This document shows positions 45,941 through 58,092 of a stretch of 64,000 bases of DNA, in pieces. The notes beneath the pieces were generated by a model. The model made no database searches. It saw only the letters and a list, made by a program, of their open reading frames with translations, and had not been told where the DNA came from. This stretch comes from Rhea pennata (Eukaryota > Chordata > Aves > Rheiformes > Rheidae), in contig NC_084665.1 in assembly GCF_028389875.1 (NCBI RefSeq), positions 93,849,435 to 93,913,434 on the forward strand. Reading direction: 5' to 3'. The translations under genes and the position numbers were made by a program. Position 1 is the first letter of the stretch; each line of letters begins with the position of its first letter.

Positions 45941-46748
45941 CCAGTCTCCTAATGTTTTCTCTAAATCTGAGGAATGCCTTACTCATATTTTCAGCTATTA
46001 CAAAGAGAACTAGAAAACTAAGTGATTTAGCAACTGTTGTGTTTTGCATGCAGTCTGTTTGCTATTTTTTTTTCTGACCTCTGATTAAAAAATACCACAC
46101 GAGTAGCAGTTTGGGATTTTCAGTGGCCCATGAGTTAAGGCACTTATAATTTCTTCAGATACTCTGTCACAGGGTGAATAGAGTTGCCATAGTATGTCAG
46201 GATATTGTGTCTATAGTGAGATACCAACACAGAATGAATTGCTTGATTGCTACAGACGTACAGTAACTACTAGGAGCAGCTTTGTTTCTCCCCCATTCCC
46301 TTTTCACTAACTAGGGCATATTTGTATCTTACTCCATGGAAATCCTTGTTTCTGTGTGAAGCCTCAAATTTATTATAAACTAGTAATTGCTGTTCTACCT
46401 CAGCTGAGGACAGTTACTAATATATTGAAATTGCTGTTAAACAGCACTATATATTTGGTACCTAGTAGAGATGAAACAATGAAAGTTATTTTTGAGGTGA
46501 TTGTGGCAATATAATGAATTAGCCAATGAGTTTTAGTATCTATGTTTCAACTCTTCAGCTCATTCTAAGCACCTTTTGATAATTTTTTTTTCCTTCTTAC
46601 TCTTTTCTGTAGGGATCCTGATATTTCTATTATTACTTCTGGGATGGGAGGGGTGAGAGAAAAAATGTTCCCTGTTCTTCAGTAGCATTGATTTGTACTG
46701 CTCAAGTGGTGGCCATTATATCTGAGGATACTTTTGCTTGTTTAAGTC

Positions 46749-46758
46749 AATAAATAAA
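46749..46758 (+). terminator. Possible distal HMGN3 poly(A) signal (tandem AATAAATAAA)
   Basis: Two overlapping AATAAA hexamers about 830 bases downstream of the proximal signal, followed by GT/T-rich sequence (TAGTGTTCTTTTTATTCTTTGTG). This is a plausible second polyadenylation site that would give a 3' UTR of about 1.28 kb. Use of the site is not shown by sequence alone. Confidence 0.4.
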
Positions 46759-49700
46759 TGACTGCTACCTGACATAGTGTTCTTTTTATTCTTTGTGAAG
46801 AAATGTCCAGTTGCTTTCCTTTCTTATTAAAAAAAAAAGCAAAAAAAAAAAGCCAAGCCTCTCTATGCTGCTTCAGTTTTTAAGATTAAATACAAAAAAC
46901 TCTATATATGCTAGTTAGAGTCAAGGCCAGCCCTAAGCACGGCTGCGACTCCTGTGATAGGCTTGCTAGTCAGGTAAGGAAAACAGAAAGCTGTTCTCTG
47001 CATCATGAAGTTAGTCTTGGAAGAAGATTTAAAATAAGTTTTTCTGTTTTAGGTGATGGAAAACAGAGGGCTGTAACAAAACTGGTAGCTTAACTAGAAG
47101 GAAAGTCATTGTTATTTAGTGATACATAATAGCCCTGCATAATACTTCTGATTTGCATTCTGATGCACCTTGTTGAAAAGTCTGCTAATCTAGATACTAC
47201 AATCAAGGGAATTGTAACTGTCTGAGCCTTTTCTAAGCATTTGTCAATTTATGGTTTAATATTATTGTGAGGAGAGATTTCATATAGTCTTACAATTTTA
47301 TGTGTGGATAATTGAGAGATTAGTTGCTTAATCCTACCTAGACAGGTGGAGTTCTTGAAATGACCCTACACAATGCTAAATTAAATTAGACCTATGTGTC
47401 ATTAGACACTGACGCCTCTCTGGACAAGTTTATTTTAGGAGAGATCTTTTTAGTAAATACCTAAAATGTAGGCAGAAGTTGTATCCTTAAATTATTTGGA
47501 CAATATCCCAACCTAATAATTTTGGCACAGAATTCCTGGGTCAGCTTGACCAAATTAGGAGATTCAGCTTGGTGCCAGAGTTCTGTTAGAGAAGTGTTTA
47601 ACAACAAAAAATCCACTTTGGTGAAGTTTAATAAAACACACTATCCTGCTGAATCACAGAACATTTCTGATTTTTAAAAAGTGCTTTGTAAAGTTATATT
47701 ACTTTAGTTTTTCACAAAATAAAGCTTGTAGAAGAAGTTTTTTGCTAGTTCTGGGACTAAGTATGAAGGCTATTCTAAGCTCCGTTTAGGAGAGTCGAAT
47801 CAGAGTAAAATGTAACGACCTAGTTTCTTCAAATCAAAACCCTCCTAATTTCTGATAATATTCTACTCTGTAAGAGCTCAGATCTTTTCCACTCTTTCAA
47901 TAACCTAAAGGCATTTATAACCATTAAGAGATCAAGAAACTGATGTAAATATACCACATCTAGGATAACTGAAAATAAAAAGGAGTAGAGTTTTGAGAAT
48001 TTTTTTTGAATCTCGGTTTACTATAATTTTAGCAACAGCTGCCCAGTAGGCCTAGGAGGGAGGAGTCACTCAACTGTGGCAACAGGAGGTGGCTGTGGGA
48101 TGTTCCAGGATGAAGCTGAAGAGCATTCCATTGCAGTTGAGCATGGGAGAGGAGGTGTGTTGAGTGCTCTGCAGTGATTGCAACATCAATGTTATTCTGT
48201 GGAAAACAAGGCAGGAAAGAAGGAAAAAAAACAGTAAAAGGAAAATAGTGTGACTCTCTCTTCTGGGATAATGAGTGTAGAAGAAGAGAGCTTATACATC
48301 ACAAGAGAAACTGATTCTTCTAGGAATAGATGCAAGAGAGAAATAGAGGGTAAAGTTCTTAGAATGCATAAGCAAGCCTCAAGTATTACTGTATTTTTTT
48401 TCCCCTGAAGATTTCTATCAAAAATCAAGTTAGTGAGTGTACTATACTTTTTTGTTTCCTCTAGGATACATCTCTAGTGAATCTTGTAATTTTAAAATTT
48501 TTATTTCTGTGAGGGCAAGACAGAAAACAAACTGCCTAGCTGCATTTCTACAATTAAGTATCATTTATGTATCAGTGCCAATTTTTCACTTGTAGGATAA
48601 CTACTAGGACACTTGATGAGTTTGCAGTCACATCATATTATACAACTTCATAAATGTATCATATTCTATTTATAAACAAGCTTGGTTTCTTTTTCCCCAT
48701 TGGTCCTATTTGGAATACTAATTATTCCAGTCATTAGAAATCGACTGTACAGAGATTATTCCTTGTTAGTTATCGTTGCTAGTGAACACAGCATTTGCAG
48801 TTCACGCTCCCTTCCAAAGCCAGTATGGTCTATAAACAAGTCTATAGACATAGCCATCTTCTGTGATGGAATGAAAAGTCTACAGCCTCTACATATGCAG
48901 CTCTTCGGAAAATGTATCTAGAAGACAGAATCTTACTGCCCTTTTTTTGGCATGGAGGCAATTGGCTAGCATAAGCAATTTTGCCTGGCATCAAGCTGCT
49001 ACTGAGAAGTTTGCTTCTTCATATCAGTGACAATACATAGCAGACTTTTAGGTGAGATGGAAGATTGCAAATGAAGATACAGAGCATGGGCAGAGTAGAA
49101 GCGAAAGGGTGTATTCCCCAAGAACTGTCATAAAGTTGGCTCTGCTTTCTTTGGCAGCTGGTTCTGTTAAGTGGTCACTGCAAGTCAGAATGCTATCAAC
49201 AATTATTCCAGGATACTGGAATATGGATAATGTTAACAGGAATTCATTAAGGGAGACAATTAGTTGTCCTGTGTTACAGATGGCATTACGAATATGAAAA
49301 ACATACAAAACTAATTTTGAAATGTTGAGCTGAAGCACAATTAAGGCAACAGTTGAATATAGCTGTAGAAGTATCCCAAAGGTGAGGGGGGAAAATGAAA
49401 TTGTATTTCCAAGCAGATGTCGTCTACAGTGCTGAAACTGCAAGAGTTTCAGGGGGGTGACTGCTGCACAGATTTTAAGTAACTGATGTTTGAACACCTT
49501 GGTTCTGTCAAGCCAATGTTTGATTCACTCTTGTATGATCATGGGAGTGTCAAACTTCTTGAAGTGCTGGATCTTCTAAGGGAAAACAATGATATGCTCT
49601 TCATCTGATGAAGGTTTCAGCTAATAGAAGTCCTTACGACCTAGTTCACCCTTTCAGGGTAGGATGGTGCTTTAGGTCTACAGATCCTAAAACACATAGA

Positions 49701-50682
49701 AGTAATGTGTTTAAAGCAGCCTGCAGTGTAAATACTAAATGGCTACAAGATTCAATGACTGATTTGATTTATCACCAATAGCCTTGTTTTATATGAACAA
49801 ACATGGAAGATGCTGACTGTCCCCTTTTATTTCAGGAAGCAATTAGACAATTACCCATTCAATATCATGTATCTCTTTACAACAATGCATTTGCCACGTC
49901 TAACAGATCCTCTGATTCTTTTTATGTTATTGTTGGACCAGAAATAAAGAACTCAGTTCTCTATTACTTTTTTCAGAACAGGATTTCCTCTCAATAGACC
50001 TATTTTCACTAGATAAGACAGTAAGAAGCTTTAAGCTCAAATCCCATTTAAGGATTCTTTCCAGTGGTCTTCATGCACTCGCCTTCCAGTTCCTAGTAAG
50101 GTCCAGCAAAGTATTTGATCACCATAGCATCTCCTTTGCACTAAATCGTTGCAAACAACTGCAGCCAGACCTTCACTGTTTTTAAGTACCTAATTTTACA
50201 GTGTTCTGAATTGATTATGAGAGATTATGAATGTCCCTTACAACTGCTAATTGATGTTTATCTCCATTTAATGTAACATTGTTTTCTCTCAACTTCTCAG
50301 CAGCTTTATTCTGTTCTTTGTCAACAGGAGACACTTCCTTCTCTGAATAACTTTAATGTGGTCCTAAAAAGCTTGTGGGATCAATTACTTGAATCTCAGG
50401 TGCCCTGTGTCTGAGGTTGTCATGGGATTTTCATGAACTAGAACTAGGAAAATGCAAGCTATGATGGGCTCTAGCTATTCAGTATTCCATAAGCCTAAGA
50501 TACCCACTCCAAACTCTTGACAACAATACCTACAGACCTGCATCAAATGATAGGGCAATATTTGATATCTGTATCAAATCCCACATCTGCTGTATATATA
50601 TGATATACATAATGATCTATCAGTATTTTTACTCATGCACTGGTCAAAGGAAAACAAGACCACAAACTTCAAGTCCTCATTT

Positions 50683-50686
<4 letters not shown>

Positions 50687-50716
<30 letters not shown>
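50687..50716. repeat. Poly-A tract, 30 bases
   Basis: Uninterrupted A run in the HMGN3-PHIP intergenic region, without a recognised retroposon body. Confidence 0.85.
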
Positions 50717-50721
<5 letters not shown>

Positions 50722-53700
50722 TTCTGAAAGGCATTTCAGAGCTATGTCTTTATTTGCCGGGCAGAATGAAGAATCAAATAATTTGGAAGCTGTGCAAAAA
50801 AGTACTGACATGTATTAGTGTTTATTACAAACAAGCTAGGATTTAGCTCAGCCTCTAAAGCTTCCTGAAAAAGCACATCTGTTTTGGATATATGCAGTTA
50901 CAGGCTCAGTCCATAATCTGTGTATCATACCTCAGTAAAAAGACTTGAGATCTGACTTTTAGAAGTAAATGACAGTGGTGACCTTTTTGTTTTAAGCACA
51001 TGCTGACACACATCCCTTTACTTCAGGTTGCTGGTTGCGAATCACGAAGGCTATGACTGTATTAGCAAATTAAACAGTGTCAGGACTTGGGGCTAGGCAC
51101 CTGAACCCAGCAGCCTACGCTATTAAATTGTCCCCATAGTCCCTGCTTTTGGCTCAGGCCAACCAGCATTCTCCCAAGCAGTCCTTGGCATGGTTCACGG
51201 ATTAGCACAGCCCTAGTCGGCAATTTAGGTGCAGCCTGTTCTGGCGGTTAAAAAGAGTTTAATAATATGGACATGGCCAAGAGCATGGCAATCTGCCTCA
51301 GAAATAAGGTGGGCTCAGGTACTGTTCAGTTTACTAGTACTGATACAATTAAAGAATGAAGAACACAGCAACAACTACTCCTTACCTTCTGCACACTACA
51401 ATTCAAAATTGTGTTCTATATAAATATTCCAGTAGCTGCACTCCTGTGGAGCTATAACATCGAGTACACTCAGCAGTGAATGGACTGAGAGGCATTTAGG
51501 TTTGTGCCACACCTGCTGTTCTACTGCAAGCAGAACAAGAATCCAAGGAGGCTGGTAACCCAGAGATTTAAACTGAAACTCAGGGTTGGGAATTTACATG
51601 GACAGCATATTTCAGAGTTATTTTTTAATTTCATAAAATATTGCATGTTACGAGAACGGTGGACCATAAATCAAAAAGCCAGTTTCAGTTGGTGTGTTTG
51701 CTTATTTTACTTACGTTAATTATTTAGTTTAGATTAAAAGACCCAAAGAAAGGAATGTGATTTAGGACTTCTAACTTGGACTGTTTTCTTTAGGACTCAA
51801 AAAGGATTTCAAAAGAAAAGGAATTTCACTGGAATAAGCAGAGAGCCGAGATGGTGGCACATTTTTAGAATTTCTTGGGAAGTGCTTTTTTTAGGAAAAA
51901 CAAAGAAAAAGATTAGGTAGGTGATTACCTCTTCCTAACTATTTTTTTAGAGTGTTTACTACTTTGAAAATAATTTTTACATGATAGCTATGATGAAGAA
52001 AAGAAATTGTCTTATGATCTTCACATTTCTTTACAGGGGATAGAAACTCCTGTGTTTCAGATAATTGTTTTGTGCCTTTCATGGTTTCTGATCTTCCTGT
52101 AAGTTCTCTGTAATGGTTCTGGGGAATAAAATAAGGAGGGATAAGTCTGAATCTGGTCTAAGAACTTACTTTTAAGATTGCCTTGCAAAGCTAGCAAGAG
52201 GTAGCAGTGTGAATATATAGTGCTTAAAACATGGACAAATGCATTTTTTGCCATTCTTCTAATGAATGAAAAGGCCAAAGGGTTACGGTTATCAAGAATC
52301 TGAGAAAAGCAAATGTTCTTCTGGGTCTTGGGAAACTACTGTAATGTTTAACTTTAAGTAACAAAAGACATCAATATTATAACTTCAGGTGGAACCTCTG
52401 TGATCTTAAGTTACTCATTATGAATACTGGCATAAATCAGCTCTTCTTTAACTCAGACATTTAGCTGAGGGATGGCAAGCTGCTGTAACTTTTTTCAGTG
52501 TAGTAGGGACTGTTCCCTCTCCTCTTTTCCTCCACCCTTTCAATTTTTAAATGGCTTTACATCTTTTTCTGGAGTTTGCTATATAGCACAGCTGACTTGC
52601 CCGGACTTCTGTTGATTTATCTGCTACTTCTTCACTTAATTCCTTAGTTGCCTTAAAAACAGCAAAACCAAAACTCAAGAACTGTGAACTGGCAGGCTCT
52701 GTAAGAAATACGTTTGGTAGTTTATTAGGCAACTCCCTTTTATGTTTGTACAAAACACATTTTCCAGAATTCTCTTAAGCTTAACTATTTGTTGAAATTT
52801 AAGATTTAATCTGAGTCCTAAAGATTAAGTTTTGTGAATGTGTGACCAAAAGGATGCTTATGATCCTTTTTTTAAAGTTAGTATATTATTTTCTATAGGT
52901 TACCCAGATTTCTTATGGGTGATTCCTGAATAGAACAGCTGCTCTGACTTTTCCCAATCCTTAACAATCTCTGAGTTGTATTAGATCATATAGAATTATT
53001 TCTTACCTCTGCTATTTTTATTTCTCAGCTTGCAGGAGTTTGTTGTTTATCACTCAGATCTAGAAGAAAGAAAATTGTGGGAGTCTCAGCTTTCATCTAT
53101 AAAAAAATGTGTATCAGATAAACATAAAACATCACGAAACTGTTTCTTAAGACCTAGTATACCTAACATATAAATAAAAAAAATCAGTATTTTTAGGCAA
53201 GGATTTTGGAGGACCCAGCTCCTCAAATATTGACAGGTAGGTTTGGCAATACTTGTATGTGAATTAGGTGATTCGAATTTAAAGCAGTTGTTAGGTGGAA
53301 GGTTAAATTAATGCTATACAGACATTTGTCTTTTAAAGCACTTCCAAACTTACATACAAAAAACAAGATGTCTTACAAAGACTAAATTGAGCTGTTCAAG
53401 AAATACCCAAGCATTTATTTTTACATGGTTCTAGTTTTGGAGTTTGTTATTCTGGTCACAAACTAAATTAATTCAGTCCATATATAAGATATCTCTTTTT
53501 TTTTTAATATTAATTGATTGAATTTAAACATTATTCAGGGCTTTACTTACACAGGCCTACTGAGAGGCAATTAGTCGCACTGAAAGAATACTGGAAGATG
53601 AAGTTCAGTTCCGTGGTTTTTACTTGATCTGGAGGTCTGAGCTTCAACAAAAAACAACCTGGTAGCATGCCGCCACTCCAAATCTTGTTGAATGAACTCC

Positions 53701-56700
53701 TGGCAGTGATAAACTGACCCAAAGCTAGGTGAGAATATGTGTAACAGTATAACTATAAAATAATTTTTGGATGCCCAAGTTGAAAACGTAGATACCTAAT
53801 TTTCCAACTGTAAAAGCATCTGGGTGTCTAAGACTTCTGACTGTACCCAAAGCTGCCTATTCTAACTAACCTGGCGTCCACAAATCCCCTGCTTGTCCTG
53901 CAAGCCCCAGGCGTCAAGCGTTCGCAGAGCGCACTGACCAGCCTGGGCCCGAGCCGAACAGCAGCTGTGCCTTTTCTCCGCCAGCCATGTAGTTTTATTC
54001 CAATCAGGTCTGTGTGCGGAAGATCTAAGTTCAGCTCAAATTCTTCCACGGGAAAGAGGAAAACCGTAATCCGCGCCTCCTAAGCGCATGGTCCAGCTAC
54101 CTGGCTAGATATCCTTGAAAACGGGTTCTTCCTTGTCTCCACTATTTAAGCTGCTCCATTCTGCGTGGAATAACTCAAGATTAATTGGGCTACAGTGAGC
54201 ACAATCTTTTAACCTTGGAGTGAGTCCTCACCTGGGAAAAGAGAAGCACGCATGCAAGTCTCCAGTTTACATTAGTAGCAGGTTAAAAACGAGGAAGCAA
54301 ACAAAACACCTAATAGCTTCATGGGGTACAAGGGTCATCTGTGGTCTAATCACGCTTACTGTCTCCTGTACTCTGATATCTGTAAAATCAAGAGATTGAG
54401 TCCATGATTTTAAATCAGCAGCTACCTCACACAGCTTATATCTCAATTAGTAAACCATGCCTACCTGGTAAACCAGAACATTGCTGCCGTAGGTCCAGGC
54501 AAACTCAAAAAGAAAAAAAAAAATCCTTTAAGGCACCAAGTGTACGCTACAGAGGAATACAAATACAAAACAAAACATTAGGAAATCTGGATCAACAGCT
54601 CAGAATTTTCTCAAAAGACTGAACAATAAGTGGAGATGAGACTCTCAGTGATGTTTATGTCATGGATGATTGACAAATCACACACACTACTCAACGTAGG
54701 CACTGTCAGCCAAATGATTCCATGCTAACAGCAGTAAAACCTTTAAGTGCAAAGTTTGGTACTACTTGCACTACATCATTACTGTTTCGGGGAAAGCAGG
54801 TATCTCTGCTACAGAGAAGTAGAAATTCACAGCTCTGAATGGAACGTGAAACAACATTAGAGGGAAACACTCAGGAAAAACTGTTGTCGTAAAGCTAGCA
54901 ACACAGCAAGGCTGTATTGGAGCACACTAATGAGCCGTCTAGTCCTGTGCTTGGACTATCACTGGATATTCGTATCAGTATAAATATAAATATCAGTTCT
55001 TCTGAAGTCTACTGAAATCTTTGCTTGAGTGATTTTGGAGGCAAAAGTAGAGACAGGATGACTATATTTTGTGATAGGAGAAAAAACAACATTTTGAGTT
55101 GGAATCTTTCACTGATTTTTGTTCTTAACTGTATCCTAGAGTTTTCAGAAGATCCTGCTTCATCTCCTTAACAGGTATTTTGTATTCTGTATTTTTGATA
55201 TTACTTCCTTCAAATAATTTATTCAGTTTGCTTGCTCTTAGAATAATTTTAATAATTAGAATATTTCTTCTTTCATCTTAACTATTTTCCTTATCTCTGA
55301 ACTCTAATTCTTTTGCAATAAGGTAAAAAAATTGACATAGTATTCCAAAACACAGTGCATCACTTGTTTGTGTCTTTGGTTTCATATTAGAGTTCTAGAA
55401 AAAAAATCCTGTATTTTTAATTTTAGAATATATTATAAATAGGTCTTCGTAAAAGATTTACTACTGTTTCTTGAGTCCAGCTTTTTTTCTTATATTGATT
55501 TAGGACCCCAGAAAGAGCATGACTATCTCTTCCTTTCAGCAGAGGATTTTGAGTATAACATCAAATTTTAGTTAGCATTGTTTTGCCCATATCTTGTCTA
55601 GGTAGGTCTCCCTCATTCTTCTCATTATCTCCTCTGTTTTTATCTAAATTTCATATTGGGTGTCTGTAAACATTTAAATGTTTTCCTTCCACCTTTCTTA
55701 TAATTACATATTAACAATTATATCACACTATACGCATTATGACAGAATCTTTCAAGTTACCATACTGATGTAAATCTGTACCAGTCCACTGTATTAGCTT
55801 CAGAGAAATTCCAAATCTACACCAAAGCGACTGATAACTAGCCCCATTCTGAACAGCCAAACCCTCATCTGTATTTTTACAAGTTGCATTTCTACTAGGC
55901 CAAATCTCAGTTCACAAAATGGCCCTCAAATTTAGTTAAACAGAAATCTATCTTTTCATTTTGAAAAACATACGGATAAATGATTAGTCACTGAAAGACG
56001 CTATTAAAATGTGTCTATTGGTAAACTTTGCAATTTATGCTATTAATTCAAACAGAATTTGTCACTTAGATTTAAAATGCAGTACTGGATTTCTTCTGAT
56101 TAACAACAGCATATTTTAATTAAAAAGAATTTATCTTTGCTAGCAGGTATAGTAACAGCAAATGTTTTCAAAAGTTTTCTAGAAGCAATGACCTAACAAA
56201 ATAACTGCCAGTCTCTAAAGCAACATAGTAAACATTTTTTTTTCCTACTCAATATTAATTATGGAGTAGATCTCCTCTAAAATGTAGCTTGTAAATAATT
56301 TTTTTTCAAAGTAACACTTAAAAAAATAATCCTTAGAATTTTCAAATACCCTTGGAGGCCTCAAATGGATGTGAAACTGAAAGTGGCAAATATCCAAGAT
56401 TCTCTGTAAAGAACAGTGCAATACTGAACAATTAAGTACAGCAGTTAAATCTTTTTCTTAAATTTCTTTGGACAATTAGGGAATGTATTCCACATACAAA
56501 GTTGTCCTGTCAAACTGATCCAGTAAATTCAATTGAAAGTCTTTTACAAAACACTGGAGCACAAACTACATGACTTAAAAAAGAAACCCCCCAAAAAACA
56601 AACAAAAAAAACCCCACAAACCCTTAAATAAAACAACAGAATTACTTTATTCAGTAGGAGTATTTTGTAGGAATTACATAGCTCCAATTCTTAATTTCTC

Positions 56701-57365
56701 TTGATAATGGAAGTTTTCTGTATTCACTCAAAGATGTAACAGTGAAACCAAAAGAATGTTATTGTAGGTTCAATTCACATTTATTTGGGTAACAGCCGAC
56801 TAAAGCGTTGTTTAGGGTTATTTGATGAATTTTATCTAGATTCATTTGCTGCTCAAACTAAATGACATATAGATGCAGTTTTAACAGCTTGATGGTAGAT
56901 TCATAGTTTGTTATTTATTAAAAAATGAATTATTATTTTCATAAGTGACTTAATTTTGCTTTACTCTTCTACCCACACATGGTAAGAATATTTAGAAACT
57001 TCTTTGTCAGGGGTTAAGCTATTTGTGTGCTTTTACAAAAATGTTTGTAAATATCGATGGTAGTCTGTGTAATACAAATTTTTTTTGCCAACAGGCAGGA
57101 GAAAGTAAAACATGAAATGGTGTATTTCGGTTTGAGTGGAAGAACATCCGAGTTCTGTGGTAATGGGTGTATCGATAAAGGAAAAAGAAGTAAAGAATTA
57201 AAGTAAACAGTTCAGTATTTAATATCTGATACGGGTGGAATACACACTGGCTAAGCATTTGGTAGAAGCTGAAAGTTCATCTAAGTTACCAATGCAAAAG
57301 GAATAGATTCTTGGCACAAAGTGTAAACAAGTGAATATTTATGACCATTTTGATAGGAAGCTAGT

Positions 57366-57407
57366 TAATTATATTGTAATTATAAATAATAATTTACAAT
57401 ATAATTA
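57366..57407. repeat. Perfect 14-bp inverted repeat
   Basis: TAATTATATTGTAA (57366-57379) and TTACAATATAATTA (57394-57407) are exact reverse complements around a 14-base AT spacer. The TTAATTA flank suggests an AT-rich hairpin; no transposon body is recognised. Confidence 0.6.
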
Positions 57408-58077
57408 TCATTAAGAAATGTGGAAGGAATTTACTTGTGTTTTGGCAAATTTGGTCCTTCTTGCAGATACTTCATATACACAGTAACAAAAAAATGTTGG
57501 CTGGCTTCACAAGTAAAATCACTCTTCTCACTCCTGAAAAATTAATGGTTAGTTTCAAGAATGAGAACCAACAGCCACAAAAAGGCAAGCAACTGGTCAT
57601 GATACTTATGCTTTGAGAAGAAAAAAAAAAGAAAAAAAAAAAAAAAAGGAAAGGAAAGTATAGTCAATGTTTAATACTGTTCTCAAACAACACATCCCCA
57701 AATACAATGCTTCAAATATTTAAGTAGTATGAAGCTAAATTGTTCAACTTGTCACTTGATTTACAGACTCTAAATGTCAGATTTAACAAAAAAACAGAAA
57801 GTATTTTCATACTGGGAAGTGCAGCCATTAAGTTTCAAGTAATGTTGCAAGAAATTAAGCTATACTGCTAAGCAATATCAAGTATTATGGCGGACAAATA
57901 ATAATAATGATAATAAAGAAACTGTATCAAGATACACAAAAATCAAGAAGAAATCAATGATATTATGTTCTTATTTCTCAAAAAGTGACCAGTAATTCAA
58001 GAGAGTTATCTCTAACATACCTGTACTTGGACACTTAAGACTGATGAACACCTTTGAGGTAAACAAAAAAAAGAAAA

Positions 58078-58092
58078 GGGGGGGGGGGGGGG
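58078..58092. repeat. Poly-G run, 15 bases, after an A-rich stretch
   Basis: AAACAAAAAAAAGAAAA followed by G15. This is a G-run candidate for mis-sequencing or quadruplex-like stacking. Confidence 0.7.
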
